The notes beneath the pieces are model-generated. The model had not been told where the DNA came from, searched no databases, and worked only from the letters and a program-made list of their open reading frames with translations. DNA of 64,000 nucleotides. Origin: Paludibacteraceae bacterium (lineage in GTDB: Bacteria; Bacteroidota; Bacteroidia; Bacteroidales; Paludibacteraceae). The position numbers were made by a program, and so were the translations under genes. Of this stretch, positions 47,449 through 57,372 are shown one piece after another; position 1 is the stretch's first letter, and each line of letters starts with the position of its first letter. The stretch lies in the NCBI GenBank assembly GCA_017559505.1, contig JAFYSF010000010.1, positions 1 through 64,000 of the forward strand. Direction: 5' to 3'.

Positions 47449-49965
47449 TTATTTAACCATCACCTTAGCAACACCTTCAGCAGTGCGAACGATGTAAGCA
47501 CCAGCATTGAGGTTACCATTGAGAGCAGTTACGTTTTGACCTGTAACAGTGAAGATAGCTTCAATTTGAGCAGAAGCAGTGATTGTGTTGTTTTCAACCC
47601 AAACATTGCTGTCAATTGTTACGTTTTCAACAGCATCAGGTTCTGGACCTTCAACTTCTTCGATAGTCAAAGTATAAGCACCGTAACCATTTTCAGAAGT
47701 AAATGCATAAATTTCAACAGCAGTACCTTCTTCGTTTGGTTTAGCAAAAGAAGTAGCAACGCGTTGTGGGTTAGATACACCACCCATACCAGCCATTGGG
47801 AATTCATACAATTGAGTCATATCTTTGAAGTCGCGATAGTCGTCAGCAAATTTGTAAAGAACGAAAGTAGAAGGAGCAGTACCGCTACCTACAGTGTTGT
47901 CACCAGCGATGATGAGGTAATATTCACCGTTAACTTCGAATTCAGTTACACCATTGTGACCTTGAGAACGAGAAACGCCATTAGCACCAATCAAGAGATG
48001 ATCAGCTTCGTGAGCTTCGTCGAATGCGTCAACCAAGTTACCGTCTGGGTCGAACAACATAGGATATGTTGTGAAACCGTCAACATAGAAATAATCGCCT
48101 TCGATAGGGCAGATAACAGGAGCACCACCTACGTTAACACCTTCGCCAAGACCAAGTTTAATCCAGTTAGTTTCGCCATCCCATTCACCATCTTCGATAT
48201 TCCAATAGTAAACGTCAGCACCAGAAGAAACTACAGACATGATAGTAGCATCGCCATTGATGTCGCCATAAACACCGATACGGTCCAAACGGATAGTTGT
48301 GTTTTCTGGGAATTGAGCGCTCAACCATTTAGCTGAGTCAGTAGCAAGGTCGATGAGAAGTTTACCTTCACCAGTTTCGAGGTTTACGTTCCAGATTTGG
48401 AAAGGACCACCAGAAGTTGGGAGGTTAGAAGTGATAGCATTACCTTCGTTGTCGAGTTTGAGGTCAGTGTAAGGACCAAACAACCAAGCACCATTTACAT
48501 CTTTGAAGATATAGTTAGCATAGATCACTGGATCGAGCATTTTACCAGTTTTAGCGTCAACGCGAACAAGTTTAGGTTGTTCAACTGGAGTGTTGTTGTC
48601 GCGGTAAGAGAAATAGAGGATACCATCTTTTTCAACAACAGAACGAGAACCTTCAGCAAGTGGGTTTGGACGGTTGTCAGCCCAGTTACCAAGTTTTGCA
48701 GAATACAACCAGTTGTTAGTGAAATTGAATTTGAAATCACCTGCTTCTACTTCAGGATATGCATAAGTATCTTTACCAGCAGCAGCTGCAGCAGCCAACC
48801 AAGCTTCTTTACCACGAAGTTGGAGAGTTTCGTTCATTGCAAGAACAGCTTTAACAGATACTTTTGTACCTACAGAATATTTGTCAGCAGTTACGCCATC
48901 CCAAGCATAAAGAGCAATTTCGTTGAAACCGTCTGTTATGTATGCATTGTTTTCTTCATATTTAGAGATAACAAGACCTTCCAAATAAACTACTTCATTA
49001 AGGTAAGAAGCGAAGCCGTTTACTGAGTCAGCCAAGATAGCAGAAAGAAGAAGAGTTTGAGCAGTAACAGCGTTACCAGCTTCTTTAGTAGCTACAGTTG
49101 CATTGTTAAGCATTGGAGAACCGTTAGAAACAACTTTTTCACCAGCAAGAGTAGCCAATTCGCCTTCTACCAAGCCGTGGTTTTCACCAAAGCAAAGGAT
49201 AGCAGCAGATGCATCTTGAATCCAGAAATTGTTGCCAGCAACAAGAGATACAGTACCTTGAACTTTAGTTGCAGTAGCATCAGCCATAGCGATAACTTCA
49301 GCGATAGTTGGGATGTATTCACCAAATTTTGCATAAAGAACAACATCACCTGTACCAGAGATTTCAGTTACTTTTTCGCCAGAGAAATCAGCTTCTTTGA
49401 ACCAACCCAAGAAAGATTCACCTTCTTTGAAAGGAATTGGAAGAACAACTGTTTCGCCTTCAGCATATTCAGCAGGACCACAGAAACCAGCTTTCCATGT
49501 TGGTTGGAAAGATGCTAATTGACCTGCAATAGAGAAATCTGCAGATTTTGGCCATGAAGCACGTTGACCATCAACAAAGAAAGCACCAGCAGCATAACGC
49601 CATGCTGCAGTAGCACAAGTTTCGTCCAAAGCAGATGGAGAATCAGCAGCTTGAGCTGCAGTTACAGCTTGAATGTAAGTTTTCAACCAACCCCATTTTT
49701 CTGCATTGCTAACCATTGCAGCGCAAGTAGTCAACTTAGCACAAATGTTTGGAGATCCAAGTGGGTCTGTTTGCGCTTTATAGTACTCCAATGTTTCAAA
49801 ATCAGTTGCACCATTGTCAGCCATAAAGTCTGCAAACATGTCTCCTTTGTTTTTCCAACCGAAATCGTTGGTTACACCACCGTTCAAGTTGTACGTAATA
49901 GTACCTTGAGCGAAAGTTACGAGACTAATAGCCAAAGCGGCTACTAAAAGTGTAAACTTTTTCAT
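47449..49965 (-). CDS. DUF4623-type secreted protein with InlB-B and OB-fold-like modules
   Basis: An 838-residue exported protein. After the signal peptide (to VTFAQ, residue 20) comes a unique region, then an InlB-B/Listeria-Bacteroides repeat (about 170-215; GETVVLPIPFKEGESFLGWFKEADFSG). A nucleic-acid-binding-like OB module follows (IAEVIAMADATATKVQGTVSLV...NNFWIQDASAAI). A long propeller-like DUF4623 region makes up the rest (about 400-790). The tail (NLNAGAYIVRTAEGVAKVMVK) looks like a T9SS sorting domain without the PNP motif. Codons are of the highly biased, optimal kind (GCA, GAA, AAC, TTC, GGT), unlike its neighbours, suggesting high expression. Substrate unknown; a surface glycan-binding role is inference. 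Confidence 0.78.
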   Translation of the reverse strand: MKKFTLLVAALAISLVTFAQGTITYNLNGGVTNDFGWKNKGDMFADFMADNGATDFETLEYYKAQTDPLGSPNICAKLTTCAAMVSNAEKWGWLKTYIQAVTAAQAADSPSALDETCATAAWRYAAGAFFVDGQRASWPKSADFSIAGQLASFQPTWKAGFCGPAEYAEGETVVLPIPFKEGESFLGWFKEADFSGEKVTEISGTGDVVLYAKFGEYIPTIAEVIAMADATATKVQGTVSLVAGNNFWIQDASAAILCFGENHGLVEGELATLAGEKVVSNGSPMLNNATVATKEAGNAVTAQTLLLSAILADSVNGFASYLNEVVYLEGLVISKYEENNAYITDGFNEIALYAWDGVTADKYSVGTKVSVKAVLAMNETLQLRGKEAWLAAAAAAGKDTYAYPEVEAGDFKFNFTNNWLYSAKLGNWADNRPNPLAEGSRSVVEKDGILYFSYRDNNTPVEQPKLVRVDAKTGKMLDPVIYANYIFKDVNGAWLFGPYTDLKLDNEGNAITSNLPTSGGPFQIWNVNLETGEGKLLIDLATDSAKWLSAQFPENTTIRLDRIGVYGDINGDATIMSVVSSGADVYYWNIEDGEWDGETNWIKLGLGEGVNVGGAPVICPIEGDYFYVDGFTTYPMLFDPDGNLVDAFDEAHEADHLLIGANGVSRSQGHNGVTEFEVNGEYYLIIAGDNTVGSGTAPSTFVLYKFADDYRDFKDMTQLYEFPMAGMGGVSNPQRVATSFAKPNEEGTAVEIYAFTSENGYGAYTLTIEEVEGPEPDAVENVTIDSNVWVENNTITASAQIEAIFTVTGQNVTALNGNLNAGAYIVRTAEGVAKVMVK

Positions 49966-50112
49966 AGTTAATAAAAAATTAAGAAATTAATATTGTGCAT
50001 CGCTTTGTCGTGGCAACACGTGCTACATCAATTTGACGCGTTAAAAAAATTATAAATAAAAAAATTGATTTTTTCGAAAAAAGTGAGTTTAAGCAAAATT
50101 ATAACCTGACCG

Positions 50113-50155
50113 TTTTCTTGCTTGCACATTGCTTGAAGGTAGCTACTGGGTAGGG
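50113..50155 (-). repeat. Dispersed CAAGCAACC-related element (S4)
   Basis: TTTTCTTGCTTGCACATTGC then TTGAAGGT, nearly the same as 22111-22139. It stands between the family-10-like hydrolase gene and the DUF4623 gene; the rest of this 198-base gap is AT-rich. Confidence 0.78.
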
Positions 50156-50163
50156 AGCGCAAT

Positions 50164-52834
50164 TTAATGTTTTACAACATGTTTTATTGCAGTGTTTCCT
50201 ACCTCAATTATGTAGATTCCATTTGCAAGATTTGGCAATTGGGTTGTTGCGGTGGTTATGCCACGAGCAACTGCGCTACCTGTGATTGTATAGATTGTGA
50301 AATCTAAATCGGCTGGCGCATACAAAAGATTGTCTACGATATAGATATTTTTTGCCTCTACGGAGGTTATGCCTACTGTTTTATCGTAAGTAACTTTGAT
50401 GACTTCAGAAAAGTCGGTATATACGGTTGCATCTTCTAATGTTGCGACACGAATATAATACTCGCCACTCTCTAAATTGTCATACTCGACAGAATATTCA
50501 CCGAGTTCGGCAACTTTGACTTTGATTGCACGCCCTGGGAAAGATGCCACAGGAGAGACTTCGAAACGGAAGCCATTGTTTGGAATTTGAGCAACCTCGA
50601 CTTTAAGCACAGGCGCACTAACGGTTGAGCCGTTAGATGGCGAAATGATGGTTGGAGGCTGCATCACATATTTCTCGGTAGTGAATAGAGTTGTTGCTGA
50701 TACGGCATTGACTACAGGCGAAGCTGCTAATACTCTGACATAATAGTTTTTGTTGTAGGCGAGTGTATTTTCAGGAATTTGAACCGAAGTTTCGGTTGTA
50801 GTAGTAGAAAATACTATTTCGCTTGAATAGAAAGTGTTAGATGTTGCAACTTCGCAAACATAGGTTGTGCCTTTGCCTGCATTTTTCCAAGTGATTATTG
50901 GCGTAACCGACACATCGCCTTGTCCATCCTCAGGGTATATAACAGAGAAGAGAGAGCCTTCGAACCAACGAGTTTCAGACCAATTGCTCTTGGCATTTGC
51001 TACGTTTGCCTTAACACGCCAATATGTTTTACGAGAGCCATCGATTTTGGCAATTTGTTGAGTTAAGAATGCAGCAGAATCGGTTTGGATAGTAGCCAAA
51101 ATTGAATCGAAATCGTTGTTGTATGCAATTTCTACGGTATAACTCATAGCATCGGCAATAGGTTGCCAAGTGAGCCATGTAGGCAACACGATATTCGCTT
51201 CGTTGAGCGGAGATATGAGTTGTGGCGTTACATCAGGCTTTAATGCTTCGTTCAAGAAACGAGGAGCAAACTCGTTGGCATAACCATCAATTACAGTGAC
51301 GGCAATGGCATGAGTAGCAGATGATATACCTTCAGGCAATTCGTAAGACATGTCGTATGTCATGCCTAAGAGATATTTTGATGTAGTAATAGCAAGAGAA
51401 TTGTTGCGCTCTGCCATAGGAATTGCATAGATGCCATAGCGAAGTTGGGCATCGTCGCTCCATGTTAGAGTTTGACCATTCAAGGCTAAATTTGTTACCA
51501 TTGCTTGATCTTCGGCTTTGTGCCAAGTGATAGCTGGTGGCAATGCGTAATGGGTATATACAGTAGATGTGAGTTTGTCGATAAAACCAACTGTTGAGAG
51601 CTTGTTAGAAGAGAAGAACACCATGCCCGGCGCGCCTTCTTTAGCCGACTCGCGATTGATGACAATCTCGTTGACTGTTTCTTGAGGATAGAATATACGC
51701 ATCATTACATCTTGACGCTCTGGGATGCGAGCAAATACGCGATCTTCTTCGTATTCGTCGATATCGCTATATTCTTCGATTGCTTGTTGAGGTGCGCTTG
51801 AAGGCTCGCGTTTGAGGTCGGACAATGAACAACTTGTGTAGTTGTGACGACCAAATTTATGCACTACAGTTCCCCACCATGGCACAATCTTAGCATAATC
51901 GGCATTTGCACCAATTGTCCAATATACTTGTGGAGAAATATAATCGATTGTGTTTTGAGAAACCCATGCTACAGGGTCGGAATAGATACCATTGTATTGC
52001 CAATCGGAACTTGAAGGGCATGGTGTGATACCATATTTATTAGCCACAGATCTGTTTGTACAAGCTACACCTGCAGGACTAATACCAAAACGCACCCATG
52101 GTTTGAGTTCTTTAATCGCATCATGAACACCTTTCACCATGAGATTGACTTGATGACGACGCCAATCGCCACGCTCAAGGCTATCTGGATTATAAGCATC
52201 GTATTGCTCTTGGTCTTTCTCATCACTCATACCTCCATTTGGATAGAAATAGTCGTCGAAAACAATACCATCAACATTATAATTAGAAATGATATCAACA
52301 ACTATGTCGACAATGCGTTGACGCACCTCAGGCATACCCGGATTGAGAACAACTGTTCCACCACAATCTAACAACCATTCGGGATGAGTATTAGAATAGT
52401 CGGTTGGCAATGTGCCATAGGTGTCTGCGCTTGTTGAATAACGATAAGGGTTGATCCATGCGTGACACTCGATGCCACGTTTATGACACTCTTCTATCAC
52501 GAATTGCAATGGGTCATAGTTAGGGGCTTTGCCACGCTCGCCACAAAGATATTTACTCCATGGTTCATAAGCTGAATTATAAAAAGCATCTGACATCCCA
52601 CGCACTTGAAAGAAACAAACATTCATGTTTGCTGCTTTGTAGCGGTCGAGAATTTCAATCATTTGCGCTTTTTGACTCTTTTCAGCGGCTACGGTATTAT
52701 CGCGATTGCCTGGCCAGTCGATAGCCCATACGGTTGACAACCATGCACCACGAAACTCGCGTTTAGGAGCAGTATAATCTTGCGCTTTTACTTCAATGCA
52801 CAATGCACAATATCATTAGAAATATCTTTTTCAT
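50164..52834 (-). CDS. Family-10-like glycosyl hydrolase (DUF187/GHL10), signal peptide out of frame
   Basis: An 879-residue frame, open from a TTG at 52803, encodes a DUF187/GHL10 TIM-barrel hydrolase (KREFRGAWLSTVWAIDWPG, NVCFFQVRGMSDAFY, GIECHAWINPYRYS, DGIVFDDYFYPNGG), two or three fibronectin-like modules and a T9SS-like tail (LANGIYIIEVGN). The TTG frame is closed by TGA at 52813, with no ATG. The ATG at 52834 begins MKKIFLMILCIVH then stops. Two copies of AATGCAC (52795-52808) lie between; one copy fewer, or two more, makes the frames continuous. Four copies would give a normal signal peptide, MKKIFLMILCIVHCALCIEV then KAQ. It follows the lipoprotein genes by 65 bases, so is in the susCD operon. 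Confidence 0.8.
52795..52815. repeat. 7-bp repeat causing a frame break (AATGCAC x2)
   Basis: Two perfect AATGCAC units and a degenerate third (AATATCA) lie in the signal-peptide region of the family-10-like hydrolase. The current number places ATG and mature protein in different frames. Confidence 0.88.
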
Positions 52835-52858
52835 ATCACTGTTTTTTTTCGTTTGTGA

Positions 52859-52884
52859 TAGTGCAAGGTTTCAATCTTGCACTA
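52859..52884. other. Intercistronic hairpin after the PKD lipoprotein gene
   Basis: TAGTGCAAG and CTTGCACTA form a perfect 9-bp stem with an 8-nt loop, 16 bases past the stop. No T run follows on the minus strand, so it may protect or separate mRNA segments rather than end transcription. Confidence 0.55.
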
Positions 52885-52899
52885 CCTATTTTAGTTCGA

Positions 52900-54582
52900 T
52901 TAGAACAATTTGCTTGGATTAGTGTTGATAGTCACACCATAAGCATCGACATCCTCTACAAGATAGTGGAGTTTGTCAGTTGCTGGGTCGTAGTAAACGA
53001 TACCTGACTTCACACTTGAAGAGCCTGAACGCAATGCGAAATATACACGACCTGTAACTTCGTCGATAGCCAATTGTGTGATACCTACAGGTTCGCTTGA
53101 TGTACCTTCGAAATCTTTGTTTGTTGCATCAGGAGTACGTTGTGTACAACCATTGCCATCGGCAAACGTTTTAGCAGCAGGAAGAGTTTTTGTATCCTTG
53201 ATACCTTCGAGTTCGGCAATTGTACATTTATAGAAACCTTCGCCTGTGCCACACAAAGTAAAGAAGAAGTCTTGGGTTGTAGGGTTGTAGATGAATGATT
53301 TAGGATATGATGTACCACCTAAATTAGACAATACGGCACCTGATGCTGGAGCAGGAGCTTTGTCATCGGCAGCAGCAAGAATATCACCTGCTTTGAATCG
53401 CCAAATACCAATACCATTATAGATTTTACCCCAATAATAAGTGTCATCAATTTTGATAAGGTTAGACGAAATAGCACCATAAGACAATCCTTTACCATAA
53501 TAGCCAAGAGTGTTGTTTTGCAACCAATATGGGAATGCAGCAGCTGAATATGTGGCATTACGAGTAGAAAGTGGCACTGTAATCAAACCTGTGTTACGGT
53601 CAGAATAATAGAGGTTGCCATTGTCAATGAAACCAAAGAATGGGTCTTGGAATGCAGGACCACCAACGTTGCTAATCATAGTTTCGATAGTAGAAGCGTC
53701 GGCTGCCATAATAGTGATTTGACCATCGCCCATAACACCATCTACGTCGTTAACATAATAATATTGTTTACCTGCATCAAGGCAATAGAGTTTGTTTTCG
53801 TGGCACAAAATATTGAACATGTGTTGACCTGCCGAAACACCCATATCGTAAGGTTCGATAACAACGCCTTCGGTTGGAGTTGCAGGAATTTTCACTGCCA
53901 TAATATTACCACCAACTGTTGCATAATAAAGTGTTGGAGCAAGAGTGTCAAGTGCTACTTGTACGTTCTTTTTCACAACTTCAAGGTTGCGACCGCCAAG
54001 TACAACTTGCAACGATACAGTTTGTGAACCTACTTTAGCAAATTTCACTTTACCCAAATCCTCAGGCAAACCGACAAACGAAGCTACAGCCTCACCTGCT
54101 TCATTAGTTGTACCTTCAGGGAATGTCCATTGATACTCTGCTTCAAGGTTGTCTGGGTTAGGAAGTTCTACTTCGAAAGAGATATAAGAAGTCATAACTT
54201 CGCAAAGTGAATCATATTGAATCAACGTTACAATTGGCTTAATATCTGAAATATAAATTTCATTAGTCTTTGTTGCTTCGTTTGCATTAAGTGTTACTAC
54301 ATAACGACCTGCTGTTGTAAATTTGTGATAAACTGTATCGCCTACAACCGCCTCGCTACCATCGCCAAAATTCCAAACGCAGTCAGTTGATACTGGGCGT
54401 GTTGGATAGAATTTAATAGTAGCACCTACATAGTAGTCAAGTTGATAAACATCATCACTTACTTGATATGTAAAATTGATTTTATCTTCTGGAAGTTCTT
54501 CAACTTCTGGGATATGATCTTTACAAGCTGTAAAATTAATTGTGAACAAGCACAATAATAAGAGTTTAAACAGATTTTTCAT
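52900..54582 (-). CDS. PKD-domain surface lipoprotein
   Basis: A 560-residue lipoprotein (lipobox FTAC near residue 20). A PKD domain (about 50-115; CVWNFGDGSEAVVGDTVYHKFTTAGRYVVTLN) is followed by a second PKD-like module (YQWTFPEGTTNEAG) and a C-terminal six-bladed-propeller-like region with repeated HNKLYC/GNLYYSD-type strands. Such PKD lipoproteins accompany SusCD pairs as surface glycan-binding proteins; that role is inference from position. Fourth gene of the susC operon counted from susC (8 bases after the previous gene). Confidence 0.85.
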   Translation of the reverse strand: MKNLFKLLLLCLFTINFTACKDHIPEVEELPEDKINFTYQVSDDVYQLDYYVGATIKFYPTRPVSTDCVWNFGDGSEAVVGDTVYHKFTTAGRYVVTLNANEATKTNEIYISDIKPIVTLIQYDSLCEVMTSYISFEVELPNPDNLEAEYQWTFPEGTTNEAGEAVASFVGLPEDLGKVKFAKVGSQTVSLQVVLGGRNLEVVKKNVQVALDTLAPTLYYATVGGNIMAVKIPATPTEGVVIEPYDMGVSAGQHMFNILCHENKLYCLDAGKQYYYVNDVDGVMGDGQITIMAADASTIETMISNVGGPAFQDPFFGFIDNGNLYYSDRNTGLITVPLSTRNATYSAAAFPYWLQNNTLGYYGKGLSYGAISSNLIKIDDTYYWGKIYNGIGIWRFKAGDILAAADDKAPAPASGAVLSNLGGTSYPKSFIYNPTTQDFFFTLCGTGEGFYKCTIAELEGIKDTKTLPAAKTFADGNGCTQRTPDATNKDFEGTSSEPVGITQLAIDEVTGRVYFALRSGSSSVKSGIVYYDPATDKLHYLVEDVDAYGVTINTNPSKLF

Positions 54583-54590
54583 AGTGCTTA

Positions 54591-55445
54591 TTAGTTAAGA
54601 TTTATAGTTGTAAGTTTTGTAAGACCCGCTGTACCTTTTGTATCCAAACATTTAAGTTGGGCATTGATAAGATAGCTACGCGAATACGAAATATTTAAAT
54701 TACCTTTGCCGTCATCAATAATATCTTCAAACGAAAGTGCTCGGAACAAAGAATCAAGCGGAGCAGGAATCACGTGATCAACAAAGTGGTCGTAATTTGT
54801 TTGCGAGTTTTCATCAAAAGATGTTGTTTTGTATGGCAAAAACAAATCGACATTCCAAATTGAGTCAGTAGAAACAAGTTTAGCAAAATCTTTATATGCC
54901 GCATCTGGGTTAGAGACGAGATAGTTGTAGAGGCTATCTTTGAAGTTTTGCATAAAGTTTTCACCGAAATTCACATTCGCTTTATCTTCTGTAAATTCAG
55001 CACCACTCCAAGTTACACGGCCTAATGTATTAGATGTTGGGAAACCATCCTCAAATTTATATGCGCGTTCTTTTGTATTATAGTTATCTTCATTATGTTC
55101 GAAGCGTTTGATACAAGTAGAAATACGTTGTATAGTAGAAATTTCAGAAGCAATAGTATAAGGAGTAGAAACTACCCAAGGAGCAGATACATTCTTACTT
55201 ACTGTTTCGTGAACATCATACCAAACTTCGAGGTGAGAAATCGGATAATCTTCTTCTGTTGTGTAGTATTGTACAGAGAATGCCACATCCGAACCTGCTG
55301 AGACAACTGTATTTGGAACTGTCCAGTGAACATGAGGTGCCATTTCGCCCACATGCACAATGTCATCCATATTATCGTGTTTGTCGCAACTTGCAAAAAC
55401 TAAAGCAAGCAAACCAAACATCAAATATTTCAAATTATATTTCAT
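54591..55445 (-). CDS. Small lipoprotein of the SusCD operon, function unknown
   Basis: A 284-residue lipoprotein with lipobox LVFASC (residue 20). The mature part begins with a beta-sandwich-like VHWTVPNTVVSAGSDVAFSVQYYTTEEDYPISHLEVWYDVHE; it has no recognised catalytic motif. It lies 28 bases after susD and 8 before the PKD lipoprotein, the place usually taken by surface glycan-binding proteins. Same role is plausible but not shown by sequence. Confidence 0.75.
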   Translation of the reverse strand: MKYNLKYLMFGLLALVFASCDKHDNMDDIVHVGEMAPHVHWTVPNTVVSAGSDVAFSVQYYTTEEDYPISHLEVWYDVHETVSKNVSAPWVVSTPYTIASEISTIQRISTCIKRFEHNEDNYNTKERAYKFEDGFPTSNTLGRVTWSGAEFTEDKANVNFGENFMQNFKDSLYNYLVSNPDAAYKDFAKLVSTDSIWNVDLFLPYKTTSFDENSQTNYDHFVDHVIPAPLDSLFRALSFEDIIDDGKGNLNISYSRSYLINAQLKCLDTKGTAGLTKLTTINLN

Positions 55446-55473
55446 ATTTCAATAATGTTTAATATGTTAATAC

Positions 55474-57360
55474 TTATTTTTTGAATACATCAGGATTTGA
55501 TGTCATCCATTCTCCTTCTCCATAGTTGGTAATAGCGGTTGTATTACCTGGCATTTGCCAAATCATACGGTTACGCAACCAGTCTGGATTTTGATAAATA
55601 CCAAGGCGTTCAAGTTCTGGACGATTATATTTTTCCTCTGTCTCTGGGTCAGCCGAAACACGGTTCATCCAAGCATTTGCCGAATATTTGAAGTTTGTAC
55701 CTAAATCCTTTGATGTACTCCAGTGTGGTTCGTAGATATTGAACGGACGTGCCAAAACAACTTTTCCTGTAAAGTTACCTGATGTAACATTACCTCTTGA
55801 CGAGTCAAACACTTTTTCTACATCATATACATATACTCCATCGTATTGAATACCATTCATTGAAGAGCTATAATTATAACGACGAACATCGCACCATTGC
55901 TCTGGTTGGAGATACATTGCTACATATTTTTGTTGCATAAGATGTGCAATATTAAATCCAGCTGCAGGAATACGCAACTCTTCAAAAATTGCCAAACGTT
56001 CTTCTTCTACAATGTCAAGCGTACCATAAACTCCATAACGATTGAAACTTGCACGAACAGCCTCCAACGTAAACTCACGAGCTTCACCTTTACGATTCAT
56101 CCAATACAAAGCTTCAGCTTTAGCAAACAAAAGTTCTTCTTCTGTGATGAATGTGATATAACCATCATCTTTTGTATATGGATTAGTTCTATCTGTAGTA
56201 CAATATAAATCAGGGAAATAATCTGCTTTATAGTCAGTTCCATAAATTACATCCATACCAATGTTGTTTTTCAACGAACGGAGCGACTTCATTTTATCTC
56301 CATTTGCACGCGGTTCCATCATACGATCGGCACGTGGGTCAAGCGAATACATTGCCACTTTACGTTTATCTGCATCTTTTGCAATACCGTTATCAATCAA
56401 CTCAAATGTACGTCCAAAAGGAATTGCTCCAGGATAGAAACCTAAGATAGATGCCATAAATTCAGAAGGCACTGCCGATGTCAACAAGTTTTCACGTGCT
56501 TGCGCCCAACCAAGGTTCATTTTTGGTTGTGTTGGACCCCACATACAACATTGTTCTGCTGTACCACCATCGAATTTGTAGATTGGTTCTGCCCATGATG
56601 GGTCGCCCAATGCTGCTTCTACGGCATCAATAACTGCTTGACATTTGCTAAGGTCTTGGTTAGGAATTTGACGAAGCATCACGCGAGCATAAAGTGCTTT
56701 TGTAAATGCACGCCATTTGCCAAGGTCACCAGCAAACATACGGTCTTGTTTTTCGTCGATAACGCCATTAGTTGGACAATTAATCCATTCTGGGTCTTCA
56801 TACAATTCAATCAAATCTTCCAATTCTGATTGAATATATTGATATACATAACTTTGATGGTCGTATTTAGGCGAACCTGTACGATCTTCAACCGACTCTG
56901 CGTATGCAAATGTTTCGCGAACTGGGATATCTCCAAACAAGTCAGTTGTCAAAAGCAATGAGTGAAGACGAAGAGTTTTTGCAATAAGAATATAATTACG
57001 TGCATTTTTCTTCTCTGCATCTTCGATAAGATATGTCGAGTTTACACCTACGTCGATGTAGCAACGACGCCATTGTGGGTGACGATTGGCTGTAAGCCAT
57101 CCGCCCCATCCGTTTTTATAAGGATAAGAAGATGTCGATGCTTTACCTGTAGTAGTCAACGATTGTGCAATGTAAATACCATACTCTGCGCAGTCATAAA
57201 CATTTTGTGTTGAGTAGAAAAGTAATGCTGGCAACACAACATCACATGTAACAGTAGTTGGTTGGTCTGGCGATGTATTAACATCCAACCACTCCTCACA
57301 ACTATTCATTGTTGTCATCAATATCAATGACGCCAATGCTATATATAATACCTTTTTCAT
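55474..57360 (-). CDS. SusD/RagB-family outer-membrane lipoprotein
   Basis: A 628-residue nutrient-binding lipoprotein (signal MKKVLYIALASLILMTTMNS, lipobox cysteine next). The N terminus has the SusD-type CEEWLDVNTSPDQPTTV, and the body the alpha-helical tetratricopeptide-like region (ALYARVMLRQIPNQDLSKCQAVIDAVEAAL) of the SusD/RagB_2 subgroup. SusD forms the lid over the SusC channel and takes up oligomers at the surface. It follows susC by 12 bases. Confidence 0.93.
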   Translation of the reverse strand: MKKVLYIALASLILMTTMNSCEEWLDVNTSPDQPTTVTCDVVLPALLFYSTQNVYDCAEYGIYIAQSLTTTGKASTSSYPYKNGWGGWLTANRHPQWRRCYIDVGVNSTYLIEDAEKKNARNYILIAKTLRLHSLLLTTDLFGDIPVRETFAYAESVEDRTGSPKYDHQSYVYQYIQSELEDLIELYEDPEWINCPTNGVIDEKQDRMFAGDLGKWRAFTKALYARVMLRQIPNQDLSKCQAVIDAVEAALGDPSWAEPIYKFDGGTAEQCCMWGPTQPKMNLGWAQARENLLTSAVPSEFMASILGFYPGAIPFGRTFELIDNGIAKDADKRKVAMYSLDPRADRMMEPRANGDKMKSLRSLKNNIGMDVIYGTDYKADYFPDLYCTTDRTNPYTKDDGYITFITEEELLFAKAEALYWMNRKGEAREFTLEAVRASFNRYGVYGTLDIVEEERLAIFEELRIPAAGFNIAHLMQQKYVAMYLQPEQWCDVRRYNYSSSMNGIQYDGVYVYDVEKVFDSSRGNVTSGNFTGKVVLARPFNIYEPHWSTSKDLGTNFKYSANAWMNRVSADPETEEKYNRPELERLGIYQNPDWLRNRMIWQMPGNTTAITNYGEGEWMTSNPDVFKK

Positions 57361-57372
57361 ACTATCAAATTT

